Origin: Sulfitobacter sp. F26204
GTDB lineage: Bacteria > Pseudomonadota > Alphaproteobacteria > Rhodobacterales > Rhodobacteraceae
Assembly: GCF_026410305.1 (NCBI RefSeq)
Contig: NZ_JAPMLQ010000001.1
Coordinates: forward strand, 248,001 to 312,000
Length of the DNA stretch: 64,000 nucleotides
Direction of reading: 5' to 3'
The position numbers and the translations under genes are program-made. The notes below the pieces were generated by a model. The model did no database searches. It was given only the letters and a program-made list of their open reading frames with translations, and was not told where the DNA came from. Of the stretch, positions 19,180 to 27,036 are shown one piece after another. Position 1 is the stretch's first letter, and each line of letters opens with the position of its first letter.

Positions 19180-20295
19180 TCATGGCAACCCCCTATCGCA
19201 AAGCGCGCGCACCCCCGCCTTAACCTCATCGCGCACCACGCCCTCACGCGGCGCGTCCTTCAACGTGGTGAACCAATGCTCCGGCGGGTTCTTGCCGCGT
19301 CTGTTCCCGTCAAAACGCAAACAGCGCAGCACGGTCTCGGCTGCTTCCGGCAAAACATCCGGCGCATCCAGCCCGTTCAGCGCACCCCACACCTGTGTCC
19401 ACAAACGCCCCACCGACCACGGATTATAGCCACCGCCGCCCAGAACCAGCAGGCGTGGGGCCATACCCGTCAGCCCGCGCAGCACATCAAGTTGCGCGTT
19501 GTTGCTCAGCGCCATGTGCGAGAGCGGGTCTTCTTCCAGCCCGTCCGCACCGCAAAGCAGTACAATTGCATCGGGTCGAAACGCGGCCACCCTGGGCAGG
19601 ATCAATGTATCTCTGACACAGGCCATTTCGCTGTCGTTGAACCCGCGTGGCACTGGTAAGTTAAAGGCATTTCCGCCTGCGTCATTCTCGATCCCGCCCG
19701 TACGCGGCCACAGCCGCGCCTCGTGAACCGAGATCATCAGACAGTCGGGATCGCCACCAAATCCCGCTTCGACACCGTCGGGATGATGCGCGTCTATGTC
19801 CACATAGGCGATGCGCCGAACGCCCTGATGGCGCAGGCTGAGCATTGCCAGAACCGGATCATTCAAATAGCAAAACCCGTTGGCGCGATCCGGCATGCCG
19901 TGATGCGTTCCGCCTGCGGGATTATAGATCACACCGCCGTCGCGCAGCAATTCACCGGCCAGGATCGACCCGCCGGCGGCAGTTGCAGGGCGGCTGAAAA
20001 TCTCGGGAAACACGGGGTTTGTCACGCTGCCGATGTCATGCAGGGCGCGGTCCTGTGTGGTGGCGGACTGGCTTGCCTCGATCCGTTGCAATGCGGCGAT
20101 ATACCTTGGCGTGTGCCAGTTCATTAACGCGGCGGGTTTGGCACGCGGAGACATGACAAACTGCGCGGGTGGCAACCAGCCCAGCGCACGAGTCAAATCC
20201 ATTACCGTTGAAACCCTTGGCACGCGAAGGGGATGCCAGCGGCCATAGGTAGAGTGGCGGAAAATCTCGTGCCCGATGAAACGTGGTCTCTGCAT
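19180..20295 (-). CDS. AcuC/histone-deacetylase-family amidohydrolase
   Basis: The 371-residue protein belongs to the arginase/deacetylase fold (AcuC, acetylpolyamine amidohydrolase, HDAC). The catalytic His pair appears in NPAGGTHHGM (about residues 125-134). Zinc ligands are in VDIDAHHPDGV and in the CGADGLEEDPLSHM segment, and the catalytic-Tyr motif is GGGGYNPWSVGR. Substrate may be acetylated polyamine, amide or protein lysine. The start at 20295 fits the family; a longer ATG at 20382 would crowd the divergent permease start. It lies between the binding protein and permeases of a peptide importer. Confidence 0.88.
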   Translation of the reverse strand: MQRPRFIGHEIFRHSTYGRWHPLRVPRVSTVMDLTRALGWLPPAQFVMSPRAKPAALMNWHTPRYIAALQRIEASQSATTQDRALHDIGSVTNPVFPEIFSRPATAAGGSILAGELLRDGGVIYNPAGGTHHGMPDRANGFCYLNDPVLAMLSLRHQGVRRIAYVDIDAHHPDGVEAGFGGDPDCLMISVHEARLWPRTGGIENDAGGNAFNLPVPRGFNDSEMACVRDTLILPRVAAFRPDAIVLLCGADGLEEDPLSHMALSNNAQLDVLRGLTGMAPRLLVLGGGGYNPWSVGRLWTQVWGALNGLDAPDVLPEAAETVLRCLRFDGNRRGKNPPEHWFTTLKDAPREGVVRDEVKAGVRALCDRGLP

Positions 20296-20386
20296 ATCGC
20301 GAAGGTAACCCAGGCTGACGACTTTGCCAGCCTGCAGGGTGCAATCGCTCTGGACGGCTTTGGTGCTTAGGCATACCTTCACTTCA

Positions 20387-21334
20387 ATGCTGCGCTATAC
20401 TTTCAAACGTCTGCTGTCTTTGATGATCAGCCTTGCGGTCGCTTCAATCGTGATCTTTATGGTGATCGAGGTCGCACCAGGAGATCCTGCGTCTTTCATG
20501 TTGGGGATGAACGCCCAACCCGAAACACTGGCCGCATTGCGCAGTGAACTGGGACTGGATGTGCCCAAGATTGAGCGCTATTTCACTTGGGTAGCTGGCC
20601 TGTTGACCGGTGATTTTGGTACATCTTACACCTACCGCACGCCTGTTTCGCAGATGATTGGCGATCGGCTCTGGGTTTCATTGCCGCTGGCGCTTTATGC
20701 ATTGACGCTCAGCACGCTTTTGGCCTTTCCAGCCGGGATATATGCCGCCAGCCGTCGTGGCCAGGCGGGTGACATCGGAGTGATGGGTGCGACGCAACTG
20801 GGGGTCGCAGTGCCGAATTTCTGGTTCGCAATGATTCTGGTGCTGATCTTTTCCATCAATCTACGATGGTTTTCTGCCGGTGGTTTTGTCGGTTGGGACA
20901 AGGGGTTTTTCAGTGGCTTGCATGGCCTCACCCTGCCAGCCATCGCCCTTGCCCTGCCTCAGGCCGCAATCCTTGCCCGCGTCATGCGCTCTTCTCTGCT
21001 TGACGTTTTGAGCGAGGATTTCATGCGCACCGCGCGTGCCAAAGGACTAACCCAACGCCAAGCACTCTGGCGTCACGGGTTGCGCAATGCGCTTATTCCG
21101 GTGCTCACCATCATCGGGCTGCAATTTTCGTTCCTATTGGCGGGGTCGATCATCATCGAACAGGTGTTCTATCTGCCTGGTCTGGGTCGGTTGGTATTTC
21201 AGTCCATCTCGGCACGAGATCTGATTGTCGTGGAATCAGTGGTGATGCTGCTGGTCTTTTCTGTGATCCTTGTGAACTTTCTGGTTGATCTGGCCTATGC
21301 TGCCGTTGACCCACGGCTCAGGGCACGGTCATGA
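20387..21334 (+). CDS. Peptide ABC transporter permease, DppB type
   Basis: The 315-residue protein has six predicted membrane helices. Its DppB/OppB N-terminus is MLRYTFKRLLSLMISL, with VAPGDPASFMLG after the first helix. The coupling EAA-like loop near residue 215 reads MRTARAKGLTQRQALWRHGLRNALIPV. The start at 20387 is chosen over 20324 because the family begins here. It opens a run of six overlapping or closely spaced genes ending at 25901. Confidence 0.93.
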   Translation: MLRYTFKRLLSLMISLAVASIVIFMVIEVAPGDPASFMLGMNAQPETLAALRSELGLDVPKIERYFTWVAGLLTGDFGTSYTYRTPVSQMIGDRLWVSLPLALYALTLSTLLAFPAGIYAASRRGQAGDIGVMGATQLGVAVPNFWFAMILVLIFSINLRWFSAGGFVGWDKGFFSGLHGLTLPAIALALPQAAILARVMRSSLLDVLSEDFMRTARAKGLTQRQALWRHGLRNALIPVLTIIGLQFSFLLAGSIIIEQVFYLPGLGRLVFQSISARDLIVVESVVMLLVFSVILVNFLVDLAYAAVDPRLRARS

Positions 21335-21358
21335 ACGATCCGAAAAGAAAGACCCCGC

Positions 21359-22174
21359 ATGAAACGTAATCTTCTTTTTGGGGTGCTCCTGTCTGCGGTG
21401 TTCCTGTTCGCCGCGATCATCAGCTTTGTCTGGACGCCATATGATCACGCCGCCCTCGATATTCCTAACAAGCTGAAATCCCCCTATGCCGCCCATTTGC
21501 TTGGCACTGATCACTTTGGAAGGGATTTGTTGAGCATGGTCATGGTGGGCGCGCGTACCTCGATTGCTGTCGCACTTGTCGCTGTAGGCATCGGTATGGG
21601 TCTGGGCGTCCCTCTGGGCCTCTGGGCGGCAGCAAGACAGGGAACTTTTCTGGACGAACTGATCATGCGTGGCAATGATCTGGTCTTTGCCTTCCCCAGC
21701 ATCGTCATCGCAATTCTGATCACAGCGGTTTTCGGTGCCGGTGCGGTTAACGCAATCATCGCAATTGGCATCTTCAACATTCCGGTTTTCGCGCGCATTA
21801 CCCGTGGTGCCGCCCTGTCGCTGTGGCAGCGCGAATTCATCATGGCAGCCCGGGTCGCAGGCAAAAATGCCGCCCGGATCTCGGTTGAACATATCCTACC
21901 CAACGTGACCAACCTGCTCATCGTACAGGGCACCATCCAATTCTCGTTGGGCATTCTTGCGGAAGCGGGGCTCAGCTATGTTGGTCTTGGTGCACAACCC
22001 CCGACACCATCATGGGGCCGGATGCTGGCGGATGCGCAAACCCTGGTCAGCATCGCGCCCCACATGGCACTGGTACCCGGTTTCGCAATCATCCTGACCG
22101 TCCTGGGATTGAACTTGTTGGGTGACGGCTTGCGCGATCACCTTGATCCCCGGTTACGCGTGGCCCGCACATGA
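21359..22174 (+). CDS. Peptide ABC transporter permease, DppC type
   Basis: The 271-residue protein is the second permease subunit, with an N-terminal helix and the typical segment LLGTDHFGRDLLSMVMVGARTS. The EAA-like loop reads REFIMAARVAGKNAARISVEHILPN. It follows the DppB gene by 24 bases and overlaps the ATPase gene by 4 bases (ATGA). The two permeases form the membrane channel. Confidence 0.93.
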   Translation: MKRNLLFGVLLSAVFLFAAIISFVWTPYDHAALDIPNKLKSPYAAHLLGTDHFGRDLLSMVMVGARTSIAVALVAVGIGMGLGVPLGLWAAARQGTFLDELIMRGNDLVFAFPSIVIAILITAVFGAGAVNAIIAIGIFNIPVFARITRGAALSLWQREFIMAARVAGKNAARISVEHILPNVTNLLIVQGTIQFSLGILAEAGLSYVGLGAQPPTPSWGRMLADAQTLVSIAPHMALVPGFAIILTVLGLNLLGDGLRDHLDPRLRVART

Positions 22175-23769
22175 GTCTGCTCCAGATCACCAACCTGAAC
22201 CTGTCAATTCATGGCTTTGACATCCTGCATGATGTCACACTGTCAATTGAGGCAGGCGAAATTGTTGCTGTCACAGGTGAAAGCGGTTCGGGCAAATCCA
22301 TGACCGCACTGGCCACGATGCAGCTCTTGCCTAAAGGCGCATCCACCACGGGGCACATCCTGCTCGGTGATAAGGATATGACCGATATGTCCGAGGCAGG
22401 CCTTTGCAAGATGCGTGGCAATGAAATGGGTATGGTCTTTCAGGAACCCATGACCGCATTGAACCCTGTACAGACCATCGGCGCACAGGTGGCCGAAACA
22501 ATCCGCATTCATGACGCAGCAATTAGCCGTGCCGCTGCCGAAGAACAAGCCGCCAAAACTTTGTCGCGGGTCGGATTGCCACAAGACAGATTTCCCCTGT
22601 CGCGCTATCCGCATGAACTTTCCGGCGGACAGCGTCAGCGCGTTGTAATCGCCATGGCCATCGCATTGCGCCCGCGCCTGTTGATTGCCGACGAACCAAC
22701 GACCGCTCTTGATGTCACGACACAGGCGCAAATCCTTGACCTGCTCAAATCGCTTGCCCGTGAAGATGGAATGGGTCTGTTGATGATCACCCATGACCTT
22801 GCCGTGGTGGCCGACCTGGCCGACCGCATAATCGTCATGCGCAAGGGCAAGATCGTCGAACAAGGCGCAACACATACCCTACTGCATAATATGCAGCACC
22901 CCTATTCCAAGATGCTGTTCGCTGCCGCCGGCCATCAGGTTGCACTCCCCAAGGCACCGCCGCCCGCGCCGCTGCTGGAAGTAAAAAACCTCGTTCGTGA
23001 TTACCGGCTTTCGCGCAAGACGCTATTTGGCCCCGCGGGTACATTTCGCGCCATCGATGATGTTTCCTTTGCCCTGCAACGCGGTGAGCGTCTTGGACTG
23101 GTTGGCGAGAGTGGATGTGGAAAGTCGACCCTGACGAGGGCTTTGCTGGGACTGGAACAGACCCAAGGCGGCAGCATCACCTTGGCGGGAGAACCGGTCT
23201 TTACCGGCAATGCGCCCAACCTTTCAGTCCGGCGCAAGATGCAAGTGGTATTTCAGGATCCCTTTGGCAGCTTCAACCCGCGTCACCGTGTCGACAGACT
23301 GATCACCGAACCCTTCCATCTCTTGCCCAAGCCACCAACAGGCAAGGATCGCAGCCGCGCCATTGACGAAGCATTGACCGCCGTTGGCCTGACGGCCAAG
23401 GATGCGACAAAATACATTCACCAATTTTCCGGTGGCCAGCGTCAACGCATCGCGATTGCCCGTGCATTAATCATTCGCCCTGAACTGATCCTGTTTGATG
23501 AAGCGGTAAGCGCACTGGACGTTTCGGTTCGGGCGCAAATCCTTGATCTGCTGGCCGATCTCTGTGGGGCCTATGATTTGACCTATCTTTTTATCTCGCA
23601 TGATCTGTCCGTTGTGCGCACGGTCACAGACCGGGTGCTGGTCATGAAATCCGGAAAGATCGTCGAACAGGGCGTGACGCAGGACGTGTTTGAAAACCCG
23701 CAACATACCTATACTCAAACCCTCATCGCGGCTGCGCCTGTGCTGCCGGATATCGGAGCAACCGCATGA
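22171..23769 (+). CDS. Peptide ABC transporter ATPase, fused DppD-DppF type
   Basis: The 532-residue protein carries two complete ATP-binding cassettes in one chain. Walker A motifs are GESGSGKS (about residue 36) and GESGCGKS (about residue 312). Signature motifs are LSGGQRQRV and FSGGQRQRI. Walker B regions end in DEPTTALDV and DEAVSALDV. DppD and DppF are usually separate proteins; fusions of this kind are common in alphaproteobacteria. It energises import by the two permeases upstream and overlaps both neighbours by 4 bases. Confidence 0.94.
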   Translation: MSLLQITNLNLSIHGFDILHDVTLSIEAGEIVAVTGESGSGKSMTALATMQLLPKGASTTGHILLGDKDMTDMSEAGLCKMRGNEMGMVFQEPMTALNPVQTIGAQVAETIRIHDAAISRAAAEEQAAKTLSRVGLPQDRFPLSRYPHELSGGQRQRVVIAMAIALRPRLLIADEPTTALDVTTQAQILDLLKSLAREDGMGLLMITHDLAVVADLADRIIVMRKGKIVEQGATHTLLHNMQHPYSKMLFAAAGHQVALPKAPPPAPLLEVKNLVRDYRLSRKTLFGPAGTFRAIDDVSFALQRGERLGLVGESGCGKSTLTRALLGLEQTQGGSITLAGEPVFTGNAPNLSVRRKMQVVFQDPFGSFNPRHRVDRLITEPFHLLPKPPTGKDRSRAIDEALTAVGLTAKDATKYIHQFSGGQRQRIAIARALIIRPELILFDEAVSALDVSVRAQILDLLADLCGAYDLTYLFISHDLSVVRTVTDRVLVMKSGKIVEQGVTQDVFENPQHTYTQTLIAAAPVLPDIGATA

Positions 23770-24119
23770 CATCACCGGTTAACCTCTCTGGGAAACTTGG
23801 CCAGATTACAAAACATTGGGACCCCCATGTCGTTGCAGATTACAATGAGAACGACGTAATGGTGGTCAAGTTTCAGGGTGCTTTCCCATTTCATCTGCAC
23901 GCCAACACCGATGATTTCTTTCTGGTGCTCAAAGGCGAAATGGTGATGGATTTTCAAGATGAATCCCACACAGTAAAGGCCGGGGAAATGATCGTTGTGC
24001 CCCAGGGGGTCACCCATCGTCCAAGGGCAGAAAACGAATGCGAGGTACCTTTGATCGAGCCAAAAGGAGAGCCTAATACAGGTGATCCCGCTACCGCCGC
24101 AGCAAAGCCAAGCCTATGA
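23766..24119 (+). CDS. Small cupin-domain protein
   Basis: This 117-residue single-domain cupin has motif 1 as HLHANTDDFFLVLKGEMVMDF (residues about 43-63) and motif 2 as VPQGVTHRPRAENE. The two His plus the later His suggest a metal site. Function is unknown; small cupins can be isomerases, dioxygenases or sensors. It overlaps the ATPase before it and the peptidase after it by 4 bases each, so it is co-translated with the importer. Confidence 0.85.
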   Translation: MTSPVNLSGKLGQITKHWDPHVVADYNENDVMVVKFQGAFPFHLHANTDDFFLVLKGEMVMDFQDESHTVKAGEMIVVPQGVTHRPRAENECEVPLIEPKGEPNTGDPATAAAKPSL

Positions 24120-25105
24120 AACCCGGACCAAAGAACCTGATCACAGATATTTCTGGCCTGCTGGTTGGCAATTCACAAAACGATGCCTTGAAATCCGGTA
24201 CAACGGTCGTCATTGCGCAGAAACCGTTTACCGCATCAGTGCAGGTAATGGGCGGTGCACCCGGTACCCGCGAAACCGACCTTTTGGCACCTGATAAAGC
24301 CGTCGCCTCGGTGGATGCATTGGTGCTGTCTGGCGGGTCGGCTTTCGGTCTGGATGCCTGTTCCGGTGTGGTTGACGGCTTGCGGGCTGCGGGCCGCGGT
24401 TTCCGTGTCGGTGGTGCAACCGTTCCCTTGGTGCCTGGTGCGATCCTGTTTGACCTCCTGAACGGTGGTGAAAAGGATTGGGTGGTAAATCCTTATAGAT
24501 CCCTGGGACGGCTGGCACTGGAAAATGCTTCAGACGACTTTGCCCTCGGCACAGTCGGTGCTGGCACCGGTGCCATGACAGCTATGTTGAAAGGTGGCCT
24601 GGGCTCTGCTTCGCTTGTCCTGCCAGACGGCAGCACGGTCGGCGCGCTGGTTGCTGCCAATCCGGTCGGCGCGGTGACAACACCGGGAGACAAATTTTTC
24701 TTTGCTGCACCATTCGAAATAAATGCAGAGTTTGGCGGCAGGGGCGTTGACCCCGCTTCGGGTCTCGGCATGACGCTGGACAGCCGCAAGACCGCTGCAA
24801 TGTCGCTGCGCGAAAACACAACAATTGCGATTGTCGCCACAGATGCGACCCTGACCAAGGCCGAATGCCAGCGTGTCGCCGTCGCCGCCCATGACGGTAT
24901 CGGTCGTGCGATTGTACCTGCGCATACTCCAATGGATGGCGATCTTGTCTTCGCGCTTAGCACCGATGCGCGACCGGCTGGAAATGTAACATTGATCGGC
25001 CATGCCGCCTCACTATGTCTCGCGCGCGCCATCGCTCGCGCAGTGTATGAAGCAAGCCCGGAACCCAATGATCTGCTACCCTGTTGGAGTACAATGAATG
25101 CCTGA
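24116..25105 (+). CDS. P1-family (S58) aminopeptidase, DmpA-like
   Basis: The 329-residue protein belongs to the DmpA/L-aminopeptidase D-esterase family, which self-cleaves to expose an N-terminal Ser or Thr nucleophile. The expected site is in KGGLGSASLVLPDGS, with Ser164 as the likely nucleophile after Gly163. An early glycine-rich segment, LVLSGGSAFGLDACSGV, is also typical. In this operon it could trim imported peptides, including beta- or D-residue peptides, which family members accept. That use is inferred. Confidence 0.88.
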   Translation: MKPGPKNLITDISGLLVGNSQNDALKSGTTVVIAQKPFTASVQVMGGAPGTRETDLLAPDKAVASVDALVLSGGSAFGLDACSGVVDGLRAAGRGFRVGGATVPLVPGAILFDLLNGGEKDWVVNPYRSLGRLALENASDDFALGTVGAGTGAMTAMLKGGLGSASLVLPDGSTVGALVAANPVGAVTTPGDKFFFAAPFEINAEFGGRGVDPASGLGMTLDSRKTAAMSLRENTTIAIVATDATLTKAECQRVAVAAHDGIGRAIVPAHTPMDGDLVFALSTDARPAGNVTLIGHAASLCLARAIARAVYEASPEPNDLLPCWSTMNA

Positions 25106-25901
25106 TCTGAAGCTGGATGATGTCACCCTGCACTATGAAATCGACGGCACTGGTCCGCCTTTGCTTTTGCTGGCCGGGATGCTCAGCGACAGTGCAACCT
25201 GGGCGGCGTTTTTACCACTGATCAAGGACTGTTTTACTGTCATTCGACCGGACAACCGAACCACCGGGCGGACAACGCCCTGGAACGCACCCGCTGATTG
25301 CAGCTTGATGGCACAGGATGCCCTGACCTTGATGAATCATTTGGGGTTTCAGAAATTTCATGTAGGTGGCCATTCGTTAGGCGGGTTGCTTTCGCTGGAA
25401 ATATCCCACCTTGCTCCGGCGCAGGTCGCAACCGTGACTGTGCTTGCCTCCGGGCGTGTACGTTCGCCCCGAACCGCCGGTGTTTTCGACGCATTATTAG
25501 CGGTCCGCCGGGCACCGGAGGGAGAGGAAATATGGCTGCGCGCGCTCTATCCCTGGATCTTTGGAAACAAGTTTTTTGAGGATCCCGCGCATATCGAAAC
25601 CGCTTTAGAGGCCGCACGCGCCTATCCATTCGCCCAGACCACTGATGCGATGGCGCATCAGGTCGCAGCATTTCGGGCGTTTCGTCCCAAAGCCAAACCC
25701 GAGCAGGTCAGTTGCCCCACACTGGTATTATATGCGGGTCAGGACCTGATGATCCCTCCCGAAATGGCTGGCCCGAGTTTTGCGGCCATCCCGAATCTGA
25801 CGGAAGCCACCATTGACCATTCGGGACATTCGATTGTCTGGGATGCACCACAAGAGGTTGCCACGCACTTGTTGGCATTTCTAGGCGCAAACCCGATCTG
25901 A
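25098..25901 (+). CDS. Alpha/beta-fold hydrolase
   Basis: The 267-residue protein has the nucleophile elbow GHSLGG (Ser about 93) after strand 5. An acidic residue follows in YAGQDLMIPPEM, and the His is in DHSGHSIVWDAP, completing a Ser-Asp-His triad. It could be an esterase, lactonase or peptidase. It overlaps the P1 peptidase gene by 8 bases and is the last gene of the importer operon, so it may act on the same imported compound. Confidence 0.87.
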   Translation: MPDLKLDDVTLHYEIDGTGPPLLLLAGMLSDSATWAAFLPLIKDCFTVIRPDNRTTGRTTPWNAPADCSLMAQDALTLMNHLGFQKFHVGGHSLGGLLSLEISHLAPAQVATVTVLASGRVRSPRTAGVFDALLAVRRAPEGEEIWLRALYPWIFGNKFFEDPAHIETALEAARAYPFAQTTDAMAHQVAAFRAFRPKAKPEQVSCPTLVLYAGQDLMIPPEMAGPSFAAIPNLTEATIDHSGHSIVWDAPQEVATHLLAFLGANPI

Positions 25902-25919
25902 CGCTCGCTGATCCTCCGC

Positions 25920-26612
25920 TCAGGCGCGTGGGCCGATTTTGACTTCAAGATCGCCGATCCCTTCAACACCTCCAGTGATGACATCACCCGCCACTACCGA
26001 ACCGACACCAGCAGGTGTGCCGGTCATCACCAGATCACCTGCTTCTAATGTCATGGCATGCGACAATGTCGAAATATGTTCGCGAACCGACCAAATCAGG
26101 TCACTGATGTCGGCATCCTGACGTAGTTCACCATTCACGGCGAGCCAGATACGTCCGCGTTCCACGCTAGGTACCTCGGCAATCCGTTTGATCGGGCCAA
26201 TCGGCGCGGAATCGTCAAACGCCTTGCCCCAATCCCAAGGTCGGCCCAGCTGTTTTGCTTCGCTCTGCAAATCACGGCGCGTCATATCAAGGCCAACGGC
26301 CGCACCCCAGACATGCTGCATCACATCCGCTTCGGCGATTTCAGACCCGCCCTTGCCGATAGCGATCACCAGTTCGATTTCGTGGTGCAAATCATTTGTC
26401 AGCTTCGGATAGGCGATGGCGCAGGGTGTATCGATTGCGGCATCCGCAGGTTTGGTAAAAAAGAACGGAGCCTCGCGCGTCGGATCCTTGCCCATTTCAC
26501 GTGCATGCGCCTCGTAGTTGCGGCCGACACAGAAGATCCGGCGGATAGGGAAACGATCATCACTGCCCTGAACCGCCAGGCTGGCCTGTTTTGGCGCATC
26601 GAATACAAACAT
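25920..26612 (-). CDS. Fumarylacetoacetate hydrolase-family protein
   Basis: The 230-residue protein has the FAH C-terminal fold: FCVGRNYEAHAREMG, HHEIELVIAIG with the metal-binding Glu residues, and GDLVMTGTPAGVG near the end. Family members hydrolyse or decarboxylate beta-diketo acids, for example acylpyruvases. The start at 26612 has a strong AGAGGAG site. The upstream cueR ends only 28 bases away on the same strand, so read-through from the copper operon is possible, though no functional link is evident. Confidence 0.88.
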   Translation of the reverse strand: MFVFDAPKQASLAVQGSDDRFPIRRIFCVGRNYEAHAREMGKDPTREAPFFFTKPADAAIDTPCAIAYPKLTNDLHHEIELVIAIGKGGSEIAEADVMQHVWGAAVGLDMTRRDLQSEAKQLGRPWDWGKAFDDSAPIGPIKRIAEVPSVERGRIWLAVNGELRQDADISDLIWSVREHISTLSHAMTLEAGDLVMTGTPAGVGSVVAGDVITGGVEGIGDLEVKIGPRA

Positions 26613-26640
26613 CTCATTACTCCTCTTTGGCGGTGTTATT

Positions 26641-27036
26641 TCAGTTGGACATCTTTTGCGCCAGATCTGACAGAATCGGGCAATCAGGCCGGTCATCACC
26701 CGCACAGGACTGCACAAGGTTGCTCAGCGTATGGCGCATTGTCGTCAACTCATCCAGCTTTTGATCAATCTCGTTCAGATGCCGCTGTGCCAATGCTTTG
26801 ACGTCCGCGCTGGCACGGTCCTTGTCCTCGTAAAGCGCAAGCAGGCTGCGGCAACTTTCCACCGGAAATCCGAGAGAGCGCGCACGGGCGAGAAAGGCCA
26901 GTTTGTGCAGGTCAGAATTGGAAAATACCCGGTATCCATTCGCTTCTCGGGCCGGATGGACAAGACCGACCTCTTCGTAATATCGAATGGTTTTCGCGGG
27001 GATCCCGGTGGCCAAACTGACTGACTTGATGTTCAT
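26641..27036 (-). CDS. cueR: Copper-responsive MerR-family regulator CueR
   Basis: CueR senses Cu(I) and distorts a long-spacer promoter to activate copper export. The 131-residue protein has the MerR helix-turn-helix (SLATGIPAKTIRYYEEVGL, residues 7-25), a dimerisation helix and the metal loop CAGDDRPDC with Cys111 and Cys119. This matches the Cys112/Cys120 pair of E. coli CueR. Its ATG overlaps the copA stop by 4 bases, and a CueR-type operator lies upstream of copA, so the operon is probably autoregulated. Confidence 0.93.
   Translation of the reverse strand: MNIKSVSLATGIPAKTIRYYEEVGLVHPAREANGYRVFSNSDLHKLAFLARARSLGFPVESCRSLLALYEDKDRASADVKALAQRHLNEIDQKLDELTTMRHTLSNLVQSCAGDDRPDCPILSDLAQKMSN

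Noticed and set aside
18881-19429. Open frame of 182 codons on the plus strand
   Set aside because: Its second half is antisense to the deacetylase gene, and its product has no protein-like motif or ribosome site.
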